7,101 nt of DNA from the NCBI GenBank assembly GCA_021777365.1, contig JAJYDP010000253.1, positions 1-7,101 of the forward strand, read 5' to 3'. The notes below the pieces were generated by a model. The model had not been told where the DNA came from. It searched no databases and saw only the letters and a list, made by a program, of their open reading frames with translations. Numbering within the stretch: position 1 is the first letter of the stretch; each line of letters begins with the position of its first letter. The stretch is from Chloroflexota bacterium (GTDB taxonomy: Bacteria > Chloroflexota > Limnocylindria > Limnocylindrales > CSP1-4). Shown here piece after piece: positions 1-6,446 of this stretch. The translations under genes were made by a program, and so were the position numbers.

Positions 1-341
1 AGCCACCGCCCGACCGTCAGGTCCGCGCGCCGGATCCCGACCTCCCGCTCGACGACCGGCTCGCCGGTCTCCACGACCGAACGGATCCAGCGTGCCAGCC
101 GGTCGCCGCTCGGCCGGTCGAGGGTGGTCCAGATCGGCCTGCCGACGATGTCGTCCGCGGACGCGGAGACCAGGCGGGCGAACGCGTCGTTGACCCTGAC
201 CGCGCGGAGCGAGGCGTCGCAGTACCCGATCCCCACCGGGGCCGACGCGACGAGCGTGTCGAGCAGCGCGAGCGTGTCTGCCTGCCCGCGCCTGGCGCCG
301 TGCGCCTGCTCCGGGGGACGCGCGGGCACGAGCGGCTTCAC
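1..341 (-). CDS. PAS-domain signalling protein, N-terminal part (cut by left edge)
   Basis: About 113 residues are visible before the gene leaves the window. Residues 1-20 are a Pro/Ala/Arg-rich lead. From about residue 22 the sequence reads as a PAS fold: a leading helix (ADTLALLDTLVASAP), the first strand (VGIGYCDASLRAVRVN), the DAFARLVSASADDIVGRP helix and turn that is the clearest PAS signature, then a helix and strand (RWIRSVVETGEPVVEREVGI). PAS domains sense small ligands, redox state or light and usually feed a histidine kinase, a PP2C-type phosphatase, a GGDEF enzyme or a regulator. The output domain lies outside the window, so the activity is unknown. I chose the GTG at 341-339 because it is the first start after an in-frame TGA at 359-357; it lacks a good ribosome binding site. 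A GTG four codons further in is an alternative. An in-frame ATG at 380-378 precedes that TGA. The gene is divergent from ku. The PAS call is fairly secure; the start is not. Confidence 0.7.
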   Translation of the reverse strand, partial: MKPLVPARPPEQAHGARRGQADTLALLDTLVASAPVGIGYCDASLRAVRVNDAFARLVSASADDIVGRPIWTTLDRPSGDRLARWIRSVVETGEPVVEREVGIRRADLTVGRW

Positions 342-481
342 GCGCTCGCTGCCGTCTCAGTCGTCATGTGCCTCACTCATCGTCAGGTCCATCCCGCGGC
401 ATGGGCTCGGGACGCTCGCATGCGGACTCTTCGGGATGGGTCCATTCCGACACGACACCCGCTCCAGCGTCGCCGAGCACG

Positions 482-510
482 ACTGTCATTACCATTGCGA
501 AACCATTACA
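482..510. promoter_or_regulatory. A/T-rich patch with short direct repeats, possible promoter or operator
   Basis: This is the least GC-rich stretch of the intergenic region. CATTAC occurs at 487-492 and again at 504-509 (17 bases start to start), and ACCATT at 491-496 and 502-507 (11 bases apart, about one helix turn). On the minus strand this gives TAATGG and TAATGA elements upstream of the PAS gene, which could be a -10 region or a repeated activator or repressor site. No good -35 partner is visible. Its function is inferred only from composition, repetition and position. Confidence 0.25.
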
Positions 511-649
511 GGTCAGACGTGCGGGCTGCAGGACCACGTGCGCGGTCGTGTGTGCATCGGGTGGCCGCACCGCATCGCGCGCGTGCATCGCGGGGCCGCG
601 CGTCCAGCGCGGCGCCCCCCGCGCGGTCGCGGTGTCTTGCCCCGCACGA

Positions 650-655
650 TATGCT
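650..655 (+). promoter_or_regulatory. ku: Possible -10 element for ku (TATGCT)
   Basis: TATGCT, preceded by GA, is the best -10-like hexamer upstream of ku. Transcription from it would begin at about 662, giving a leader of roughly 50 bases that contains the palindrome at 667-688. A TTGCCC at 637-642 resembles a -35 box but lies only 7 bases upstream, far too close, and nothing convincing sits at the usual 16-18 base spacing. Weak call. Confidence 0.22.
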
Positions 656-666
656 GCGGCAACGCG

Positions 667-688
667 GCGTGCGCGCCGGCGCGCACGC
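667..688. promoter_or_regulatory. Perfect 22-base palindrome in the ku leader
   Basis: The left arm GCGTGCGCGCC (667-677) is matched base for base by its reverse complement at 678-688, with no loop; the symmetry breaks at 666/689. It lies 26 bases before the ku GTG and about 11 bases after the possible -10 box. A repressor bound here would block the start of transcription. In RNA, the same sequence would form a strong hairpin upstream of the ribosome binding site at 705-709. Most arm bases are G or C in a GC-rich genome, so chance is less unlikely than for a balanced sequence, but 11 paired positions in a row directly between promoter and start is suggestive. Confidence 0.4.
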
Positions 689-714
689 GCCCGCGAACGC
701 ACACGGAGGGGGCC

Positions 715-1614
715 GTGAGACCGATCTGGAAGGGCGCGATCAGCTTCGGCATGGTGACGATCCCGGTGAAGCTGTACAGCGCGACCGAGGATCGCGACAT
801 CCATTTCCGGCTCCTGCACCGGCCCGACGCGGCTCCCATTGCCGAGAAGCGCTTCTGCACCGTCGAGGACCGCGAGGTGCCGTGGGAGGAGCTGGCCCGC
901 GGCTACGAGGTCGGCCGCGGCGAGTACGTCCTGGTCGAGCCCGAGGAGCTCGACGCGATCGCACCCGACACGGCGCGGACGATCGAGATCGACGGGTTCG
1001 TGGACCTCGGGCAGATCGACCCGATCTACTTCGAGAAGAGCTACTACCTGGAGCCCGACGATGTGGGCGCGAAACCGTTCCAGCTGCTCCGGCGGGCGCT
1101 CGAGGAGACCGGCCGTGTCGCCGTGGGGCGCGTGGCGATCCGGACGAAGGAGAAGCTCGCCACGCTGCGGGTGTACGGCGACACGATCGCGCTCGAGACG
1201 ATGTTCTGGCCGGACGAGATCCGGGCGACCTCGTCGCTGGAGGTCCCGAGCGACGAGAAGCGGCAGCCGTCGGCGAAGGAGCTGCAGATGGCGCGCTCGC
1301 TGGTGGAGAGCCTCTCGGCCGACTTCGAGCCGGACGCCTACCACGACCAGTACCGCGCCGCCGTCGAGCAGCTCATCCAGCAGAAGCTGCAGGGTCAGGG
1401 TCCCCGGGCCCGGCCCGAGACCACGGCGCCGAAGGTGACCGACCTGATGGAGGCGCTGGAGGCCAGCGTGCGGGCCGCCCGGGCGAAGCGCGAGGCGAAG
1501 GCGGCGCAGGCGGCCGGGACGGCCGCGGCCCGAGACGCCGGGGAGACGGGGGAGGCCGCCGAGACCCGCGCGCAGCCGGCGCGCGCCAGGCGCCGGCGGA
1601 CGTCGGCGGCCTGA
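715..1614 (+). CDS. ku: Ku, DNA-end-binding protein of bacterial non-homologous end joining
   Basis: 299 residues, the usual length for bacterial Ku (about 270-300). Ku forms a homodimeric ring that threads onto double-strand break ends and recruits the ligase/polymerase LigD. Visible signatures: the N-terminal MRPIWKGAISFGMVTIPVKLY strand (1-21), EVPWEELARGYEVGRGEYV (54-72), RTIEIDGFVDLGQIDPIYFEKSYYL (88-112) and the ring-forming helices around ELQMARSLVESLSADFEPDAYHDQY (189-213). The segment VTDLMEALEASVRAAR (241-256) is the minimal C-terminal region of bacterial Ku. Residues 257-299 form a low-complexity Ala/Arg/Lys tail ending in a run of arginines, like the basic extended C-termini known to help Ku bind DNA. 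The GTG at 715 is chosen because it starts exactly at the conserved N-terminus and has GGAGG at 705-709, five bases upstream; the frame stays open further upstream but has no Ku-like sequence there. No ligD is in the window. The gene is divergent from the PAS gene and convergent with the respiratory operon. Confidence 0.96.
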   Translation: MRPIWKGAISFGMVTIPVKLYSATEDRDIHFRLLHRPDAAPIAEKRFCTVEDREVPWEELARGYEVGRGEYVLVEPEELDAIAPDTARTIEIDGFVDLGQIDPIYFEKSYYLEPDDVGAKPFQLLRRALEETGRVAVGRVAIRTKEKLATLRVYGDTIALETMFWPDEIRATSSLEVPSDEKRQPSAKELQMARSLVESLSADFEPDAYHDQYRAAVEQLIQQKLQGQGPRARPETTAPKVTDLMEALEASVRAARAKREAKAAQAAGTAAARDAGETGEAAETRAQPARARRRRTSAA

Positions 1615-1638
1615 CCGAATCCCAGCCGCAAGGGAGTT

Positions 1639-1660
1639 CCGGCGACAGGCACGTCGCCGG
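1639..1660. terminator. Hairpin between convergent ku and ctaF (first)
   Basis: A perfect 8-base-pair stem, CCGGCGAC (1639-1646) with GTCGCCGG (1653-1660), and a 6-base loop, located 25 bases after the ku stop. No U-tract follows on either strand, so this is not a textbook intrinsic terminator. GC-rich actinobacteria often have such hairpins between convergent genes. It would be the first hairpin reached by ku transcripts. Confidence 0.45.
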
Positions 1661-1669
1661 CACCGGACC

Positions 1670-1693
1670 GCGACCGGGCTTCTGCCCGGTCGC
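1670..1693. terminator. Hairpin between convergent ku and ctaF (second)
   Basis: A perfect 10-base-pair stem, GCGACCGGGC (1670-1679) with GCCCGGTCGC (1684-1693), closed by the tetraloop TTCT. It lies 8 bases beyond the ctaF stop, so it is the first hairpin reached by the respiratory operon transcript, and the second for ku. It has no T-run on either side. Placement makes a bidirectional terminator or a 3'-end stabilising structure likely. Confidence 0.5.
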
Positions 1694-1701
1694 CGCGGCC
1701 G

Positions 1702-2274
1702 TCAGGAAGCGCGGGGCGGCGACGACGTGGCGGTGGTGGGCACCTGGGCGGCGGGCGGCGCCTCGCGCACCTGCGGGCCGTGCTCGGTGGCCGCGCCGGG
1801 CTCGGCGAGCTGGTCGTCCGCCTCCACGGCCTCGAGCTCCTGTGAGACCTCGTGGATCCATTCCCGGACCCCGAGGAGCACCGGGATCGCGCCGGCCAGG
1901 ATCGACCAGACCCCGAAGATCAGGCCGAGCGCCATGAGGGCGATTCCCACCCCGATCATCAGCGGCGCGATGCTCCCGATGGGGATCCGTCCCTGCTCGT
2001 CCTCGAACGGCCGCTCCATGCCGGGGTGCTCGGTCGTGCCGACCCAGTCGGCGACGTGTCCCACGATCCCCTCGGCGCGGTCGGGCTGCCCGGTCCCGCC
2101 GCCGGCTCGGTGCGGCTCCTCGGCGCGCAGGACCGCGAACGCGACGAGCGATGCGAGCGAGAACGCGCCGAGCAGCACGGTGCCGGCCCAGTCGTAGCTG
2201 ACGAACCAGTAGATCGTCGCCACGACCGCGGCGAAGATGAAGCTGCGGATGAAGAGCCGCGTCTCCTCGGGCAC
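1702..2274 (-). CDS. ctaF: Cytochrome c oxidase subunit IV (actinobacterial CtaF type)
   Basis: 190 residues. This is a small accessory membrane subunit of the actinobacterial aa3 oxidase. The N-terminus (ETRLFIRSFIFAAVVATIYWFVSYDWAG) with a first membrane segment at about 8-25, the WAGTVLLG motif leading into a second at 31-49, a hydrophilic stretch (50-100) and two more membrane segments at about 101-120 and 122-136 give the four-helix layout of CtaF. It is longer than the usual about 140 residues because of the longer central loop and a low-complexity C-terminal tail (about 145-190, rich in Glu/Ala, then Pro/Ala/Thr/Ser). It starts with GTG three bases after the ctaD stop and has GGAGG at 2286-2282 inside the end of ctaD, so it is translationally tied to ctaD. 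Last gene of the operon, convergent with ku. Family call is firm from layout and position; sequence similarity is moderate. Confidence 0.87.
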   Translation of the reverse strand: MPEETRLFIRSFIFAAVVATIYWFVSYDWAGTVLLGAFSLASLVAFAVLRAEEPHRAGGGTGQPDRAEGIVGHVADWVGTTEHPGMERPFEDEQGRIPIGSIAPLMIGVGIALMALGLIFGVWSILAGAIPVLLGVREWIHEVSQELEAVEADDQLAEPGAATEHGPQVREAPPAAQVPTTATSSPPRAS

Positions 2275-2277
2275 GGC

Positions 2278-3972
2278 CTAGCCTCCGCCCGGCCCGGCGC
2301 CGGTCCCGGGCCCGAGCGGGCCGGGGACCGCGGCGCCGGTCCCCGTGGCCACGGCTGCAGCGGCGAGGCGTGCGTCGAAGACCGGGCGGTCGGAGCGGAT
2401 CGGGGGCAGCCAATCGAAGTTGTGCTCGGGGGGCGGCGAGCTGGTGGCCCACTCGAGCGCGTACCCGCCCCACGGATCGGCCGGCGCGGTCGCGGGCTGG
2501 CGCAGCGCGGAGACGACCGCCACCAGGAACGGGATCGTGCCCAGGCCGAGCAGGATCGCGCCCACGGTGGCGACCACGTTCAGGTCCTGCCACCCAGTGG
2601 CGGGAGCGTAGTTGGCGATCCGGCGCGGCATCCCGTCGAGGCCCAGCTGGTACATGGGGAGCAGCGTGAGCGGCGTCCCGATGAACCAGGCCAGGAAGTG
2701 GATCTTCCCGAGCCGCTCGTCGAGGAAGCGGCCGGTCATCTTGGGGAACCAGTAGTAGAAGCCCGCGAACGTGATGAAGACGGTGCCGCCGATCAGCACG
2801 TTGTGGAAATGGGCGACGATGAAGTAGGAGTCCTCGAACTGGAAGTCGAGCGGCGGCGAGGCCGCCATGACGCCCGTGATCCCGCCGATCGTGAACGTGT
2901 AGAGCATCCCGATCGCGAACAGCATCGCGGTGGTCAGCCGGATCTGGCCCTTCCACATCGTCGCGATCCAGTTGAAGATCTTGACGCCCGTCGGCACGGC
3001 GATGAGGTACGACATCGCGCTGAAGAACGGGTCGACCACGGCCCCGGTCGTGAACATGTGGTGCGCCCAGACCGCCATCGACAGGAACGCGATCGAGAAC
3101 GTCGCGGTCACGATCTGCTTGTAGCCGAACAGCGGGCGACGGCTGAAGACGGGGACGACCTCGCACATGATCCCGAAGAAGGGCAGGATCACGATGTAGA
3201 CCTCGGGGTGGCCGAAGAACCAGAAGAGGTGCTGCCACAGCACCGCGTCGCCGCCGTGGGCCGGATCGAAGACGTAGCCGCCGAGGTGGCGGTCGATGAA
3301 GAGCATCGCGAGCGCGGCCGTCAGCGTCGGGAACGCGAACAGGATCATGGCCGACGTCACGAGCATGTTCCAGGTGAAGACGGGCATCCGGAACATCGTC
3401 ATGCCGGGCGCGCGCTTGGTGAAGATCGTGGTGATGAAGTTCACCGCGCCGAGGATCCCGGAGAAGCCCACCATCCCGACGCCCAGGATCCAGAGGTCCA
3501 TCCCGGTGCCCTGGGTGTACGCGTCCGACAGCGGCGCATAGGCGTACCAGCCGTCCTGTGCCGCTCCGCCCGCGACGAAGAACCCGGAGACGACGGTGAG
3601 GCCGCCGAACAGGAAGAACCAGTACGACAGCGCGTTCAGGCGCGGGAACGCCATGTCGGCCGCGCCGACCTGCAGCGGGATGAAGTAGTTCCCGAACCCG
3701 ATGGCCACCGGCGTGGCGAAGAACAGCAGCATCAGCGTGCCGTGGATCGTGAACAGCTGGTTGTACTGCGAGGTCGTCACGAACTGCAGCCCGGGGGCCG
3801 CCAGCTCCGCGCGCATGAACTCGGCCATCATGCCGGCCAGCAGGAAGAACCCGAGCGCGGTGAACAGGTACATCAGCCCGATCTTCTTGTGATCGGTGGT
3901 CGTGGCCCATTCGAGCAGCGTCGCGCCAGCGCGCGGCCGGGCGACCGGGAAGACGTCGGTCAGCGTGCTCAT
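2278..3972 (-). CDS. ctaD: Cytochrome c oxidase subunit I (aa3-type, haem-copper catalytic subunit)
   Basis: 564 residues, a full-length twelve-helix subunit I of the membrane oxidase that reduces O2 to water and pumps protons. Ligands visible: H77 (HGTLM) and H390 for low-spin haem a, H388 for haem a3 (both in VAHFHNVL), and H255, H304 and H305 for CuB (GHPEVY; WAHHMF). Y259 is the tyrosine that cross-links to H255. E257 in HPEVY marks the A1 family of haem-copper oxidases. D-channel residues D106 ([10 protein letters not shown]), N95 and N113 are present; K331 and T328 (PTGVKIFNW) match the K-channel. The usual K-channel serine is C270 here. The C-terminal [13 protein letters not shown] segment is typical, followed by a Gly/Pro/Ala tail (538-564). 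The ATG at 3972-3970 overlaps the ctaC stop as ATGA, with GGGAG six bases upstream; it gives the standard start before [12 protein letters not shown]. The frame runs open further upstream but is antisense-like there. Confidence 0.98.
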   Translation of the reverse strand: MSTLTDVFPVARPRAGATLLEWATTTDHKKIGLMYLFTALGFFLLAGMMAEFMRAELAAPGLQFVTTSQYNQLFTIHGTLMLLFFATPVAIGFGNYFIPLQVGAADMAFPRLNALSYWFFLFGGLTVVSGFFVAGGAAQDGWYAYAPLSDAYTQGTGMDLWILGVGMVGFSGILGAVNFITTIFTKRAPGMTMFRMPVFTWNMLVTSAMILFAFPTLTAALAMLFIDRHLGGYVFDPAHGGDAVLWQHLFWFFGHPEVYIVILPFFGIMCEVVPVFSRRPLFGYKQIVTATFSIAFLSMAVWAHHMFTTGAVVDPFFSAMSYLIAVPTGVKIFNWIATMWKGQIRLTTAMLFAIGMLYTFTIGGITGVMAASPPLDFQFEDSYFIVAHFHNVLIGGTVFITFAGFYYWFPKMTGRFLDERLGKIHFLAWFIGTPLTLLPMYQLGLDGMPRRIANYAPATGWQDLNVVATVGAILLGLGTIPFLVAVVSALRQPATAPADPWGGYALEWATSSPPPEHNFDWLPPIRSDRPVFDARLAAAAVATGTGAAVPGPLGPGTGAGPGGG

Positions 3973-4874
3973 GGCTGGCTCCCAGCGGTCACGGAGAGGG
4001 CGGACGGTGACGACACCGACGGAGACGCGGCGGGCGACGAGGTGGCCGGGGCCGGGACGCCGGACGAGGGCGCGGCCGACGGCACCGGGCTGGCCGGCGG
4101 GGCCGGGGACGCGCCCGACACGGCCGGGCTGCCCGTCGCGGACGGCGTGGCCGATGCGGATGCGGCGGCGCGCTGCTGGGCCAGCCAGGTCTGGAACTGG
4201 GCCGGGGGCACCGCGCGCAGGACGAAGATCATCTGGTCGTGGTACAGGCCGCAGTACTCCGCGCACTGTCCGGTGTACGTGCCGGCCTGCTGCACGGTGA
4301 AGTCGAACTGGTTCACGATGCCGGGGATCGCGTCACGCTTGAAGAGGAACTTCGGGATCCAGAAGGCGTGCGCGACGTCGGCCGACGTGAGCACGATGTG
4401 CACGTTCTGCCCGACCGGCACCACCATCTCCGGCACCTCGTGCGTGGCACCCACGATGTCCACGCCCTTCCCGGGGTAGGCGAAGCTCCAGGACCAGCGG
4501 AACGCGGTCACGTCGACCGTGAGCGCCGGGTTGGGCGGCATCGCATCGACCGTGTTGAGCGTCGCCAGCGTGAAGATGAAGAGCACGAAGACCGTCAGGA
4601 ACGGGAGCGCGGTCCACGCGATCTCGAGCCGGGTGTTCTCGCGCGTCTGGGACGGGAGCTGGTCGTCGCGCTGGCCGGGACGCCGCCGGAACCGGATGAC
4701 GGCCAGCGTCGTCAGGACGAACACGATCGCGGCGACCACCGCCGCGGTCCAGAAGAAGAGCTGGTACAGGTTGTAGGTCGACTGCTCCTGCTGCGTCGCC
4801 GCATGCGGCATGCAGGACGTGGCCAGGGCGGCCGTCAGCCCCGCGAGGACGAGCACCCGACCCCGGCGGCTCAC
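3969..4874 (-). CDS. ctaC: Cytochrome c oxidase subunit II (CuA subunit), predicted lipoprotein
   Basis: 301 residues. It accepts electrons from cytochrome c at its CuA centre and passes them to subunit I. Residues 1-21 form a signal sequence with a basic start (MSRRGR) and a probable lipobox ending ATSC, so C21 would be lipid-modified after cleavage. Two membrane helices follow (about 38-60 and 87-106). The cupredoxin domain begins at about 117 with the aromatic FRWSWSF patch. All CuA ligands are present: H169, C204, E206 (backbone), C208, H212 and M215 in HAFWIP and [13 protein letters not shown]. The domain ends near 232. Residues 233-301 are an Ala/Ser/Pro tail with no haem c motif, so it is not a caa3 fusion. 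The GTG at 4874-4872 overlaps the qcrB stop as GTGA; no well-spaced ribosome binding site is seen, suggesting re-initiation. A GTG at codon 7 is possible but would lose the basic n-region. The stop overlaps the ctaD start. Confidence 0.96.
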   Translation of the reverse strand: MSRRGRVLVLAGLTAALATSCMPHAATQQEQSTYNLYQLFFWTAAVVAAIVFVLTTLAVIRFRRRPGQRDDQLPSQTRENTRLEIAWTALPFLTVFVLFIFTLATLNTVDAMPPNPALTVDVTAFRWSWSFAYPGKGVDIVGATHEVPEMVVPVGQNVHIVLTSADVAHAFWIPKFLFKRDAIPGIVNQFDFTVQQAGTYTGQCAEYCGLYHDQMIFVLRAVPPAQFQTWLAQQRAAASASATPSATGSPAVSGASPAPPASPVPSAAPSSGVPAPATSSPAASPSVSSPSALSVTAGSQP

Positions 4875-6433
4875 TCCTGGCCCGCCTTGCTCAGCGCGGC
4901 GTCGACCGCCGGACCGTCGTGCACTTCGTCGAATCCCCCCGTCGCATTCCGGCGCAGCCGGATCCCGCCCGGCGGCTCGATGGGCTCCGCGCCCCGCGCC
5001 AGCCTTGCCCGCGCGAGACGGTACGCGACGAACCAGGCGACGACCGGCCCCACGAACACGAGGACGCGGAAGAACTCGGTGAGCGACTCGACCGGGATCA
5101 GCAGCCACGCGGCGATCACGTCGTTCGCGCCGGCGAGCAGCAGCACCAGGAAGATGGTCGCGAAGGCGGCGCCGGTCGCCGTGCGCCACGGCGTCTCCCA
5201 CGGCCAGTCGAGCAGGTTGTGCTCGCGATGGTCGTGGGTGATGAACGACTCGATGAACGGCCACGCCCAGAGGACCGTGAACAGGATGCCGGGGACGATG
5301 ATCCCCGGCACGAACGGCTCGGGGATCGTGATTCCCAGGATCGTGACCTGCCAGTTGGGGGCCATGCGCAGGAGGCCCTCCAGCCAGCCCACGTAGTAGT
5401 CGGGCTGGGCCGGCTCCGCCGCCGCGTACGGCACGTACGGCCCGTAGATCCAGACGGGATTGATCTGGAAGAGGCCGCCCATCAGGGCCACCACCGAGAT
5501 CGTGAGCAGCAGCGCGGCCACGGATCGGAACGCCTGTCCGGGCCACAGCGTGAGCCCGATCACGTTGTGCTCCGTCGCGCCGGGGCCCTTGTACTGCGTG
5601 TGCTTCTGCAGCCACACGATCAGCAGGTGGATCGATATCCCGCCGATCAGGGCGCCGGGCAGGAGCATCACGTGCACCACGAAGAGCCGGCTGATGATGT
5701 CCGTCGTGGGGAACAGCCCGCCGAAGAGCAGCGACGCGAGCCACGGCCCGATGAACGGGATCGAGAGGATGACCGAGTAGACGATGCGCAGCCCGGTGCC
5801 GGACAGCAGGTCGTCGGGCAGCGAGTACCCGGTGATCCCCTCGGCGAGGGCGAGCAGCAGCAGGGTGAACCCGATGATCCAGTTGATCTCCCGCGGCCGG
5901 CGGAACGCGCCGGTGAGGAAGATCCGCCCGAGGTGCGTGACGATCGCCGCGATGAAGAGCAGCGCGGCCCAGTGGTGCGCCTGGCGCACGAGCAGCCCGC
6001 CCTCGACCGTGAAGCTCAGGTTGAGCACGGATGCGAAGGCCGCCGAGACGCGCTGTCCGTCGAGCGGGGCGTACGGACCGGTGTAGGTCGTCAGGGTCGC
6101 GTCGGGCCGGAAGAACAGCGTCAGGTACGTGCCCGTGATCAGCAGCACGATGAACGAGAAGGCCGCGATCTCGCCGAGCAGGAACGACCAGTGGTCGGGG
6201 AAGACCTTCTCCATCGCGGTCGAGCCGAACGAGACGAGGCCCGTCCGCTCGTCGAGGCCGCGGACGACCGGGCCCACGACGGGCAGGTTCTCGCCCCGCA
6301 CCGCCACGCCCTCACCCTCGCCGGCATCCGTGCCGGGAGCCACGGACCCGCCCGGGACGCCCGCCGGCCCGAGGTCGCCCCGCTCCCGCCCGGTCCCGAT
6401 CACGTCGCCGCCCGTGATGCCGTCGCCGGTCAT
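4871..6433 (-). CDS. qcrB: Cytochrome b subunit of the menaquinol:cytochrome c reductase (bc1/bcc complex)
   Basis: 520 residues. This membrane subunit carries haems bL and bH and both quinone sites of complex III. Residues 1-70 are a hydrophilic Gly/Asp-rich lead. MEKVFPDHWSFLLGEIA (74-90) then enters the first helix as in mycobacterial QcrB. Haem ligands are H153 and H167 in the second helix (VRQAHHW...THLGR) and H254 and H269 in the fourth; spacings of 14 and 15 match the b6-like actinobacterial form. TGAFRRPREINW (174-185) and EGITGYSLPDDLLSG (198-212) are strong family signatures. The quinol-site loop motif is PDYY (344-347) in place of PEWY. HDHREHNLL (400-408) precedes the last helices, about eight in total. 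I chose ATG 6433-6431 (13 bases after the qcrA stop, GGGG upstream). The in-frame GTG at 6457 would add 8 residues and overlap qcrA by 11 bases, but its only G-rich stretch touches the codon. The stop overlaps the ctaC start. Confidence 0.96.
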   Translation of the reverse strand: MTGDGITGGDVIGTGRERGDLGPAGVPGGSVAPGTDAGEGEGVAVRGENLPVVGPVVRGLDERTGLVSFGSTAMEKVFPDHWSFLLGEIAAFSFIVLLITGTYLTLFFRPDATLTTYTGPYAPLDGQRVSAAFASVLNLSFTVEGGLLVRQAHHWAALLFIAAIVTHLGRIFLTGAFRRPREINWIIGFTLLLLALAEGITGYSLPDDLLSGTGLRIVYSVILSIPFIGPWLASLLFGGLFPTTDIISRLFVVHVMLLPGALIGGISIHLLIVWLQKHTQYKGPGATEHNVIGLTLWPGQAFRSVAALLLTISVVALMGGLFQINPVWIYGPYVPYAAAEPAQPDYYVGWLEGLLRMAPNWQVTILGITIPEPFVPGIIVPGILFTVLWAWPFIESFITHDHREHNLLDWPWETPWRTATGAAFATIFLVLLLAGANDVIAAWLLIPVESLTEFFRVLVFVGPVVAWFVAYRLARARLARGAEPIEPPGGIRLRRNATGGFDEVHDGPAVDAALSKAGQE

Positions 6434-6446
6434 GCGGCACCCCGGG

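Larger units (their letters stand above)
342..714. other. Divergent intergenic region between the PAS gene and ku
   Basis: About 370 bases without a convincing gene. It should hold the promoters of both flanking genes. Visible contents from left to right: two tiny open frames in front of the PAS gene (ATG at 380 and ATG at 367, minus strand); a comparatively A/T-rich patch at 482-510 with repeated CATTAC and ACCATT; three copies of GCATCG at 554, 572 and 585; a GC-rich imperfect hairpin at about 592-617; a -10-like TATGCT at 650-655; and a perfect 22-base palindrome at 667-688. Longer frames reading through here are extensions of frames that run antisense to ku or upstream of its real start, and they have no protein-like composition. 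Confidence 0.7.

Noticed and set aside
592..617. GC-rich imperfect hairpin upstream of ku
   Set aside because: The stem needs a bulge, is made only of G and C around a short loop, and lies upstream of the likely promoter; it is probably a by-product of composition.
637..655. TTGCCC and TATGCT as a complete sigma-70-type promoter for ku
   Set aside because: Only 7 bases separate the two boxes, against the usual 16-18, so they cannot be a -35/-10 pair.
124..714. Upstream extension of the ku frame, adding nearly 200 residues
   Set aside because: The conserved Ku N-terminus begins exactly at the GTG at 715, which has a well-placed GGAGG. The upstream part is antisense to the PAS gene and has no Ku-like sequence.
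373..1344. Minus-strand open frame opposite ku
   Set aside because: Antisense to a highly recognisable Ku gene; Arg/Leu/Val-rich with no domain pattern.
1373..3910. Long minus-strand frame covering the ends of ku and ctaF/ctaD
   Set aside because: It lies in a different frame from the well-supported ctaD and ctaF, is rich in Arg/Pro/Ala/His, and shows no family motif.
3969..4178. CtaC tail as a fused cytochrome c domain (caa3-type oxidase)
   Set aside because: No CxxCH haem c motif or methionine ligand occurs; the tail is plain Ala/Ser/Pro.
1852..4479. Very long open frame on the plus strand, antisense to ctaF, ctaD and ctaC
   Set aside because: It is the mirror of strongly coding high-GC genes. 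Its translation is dominated by Arg, Asp, Glu, His and Gly with no hydrophobic core or recognisable domain, as expected for such a shadow.
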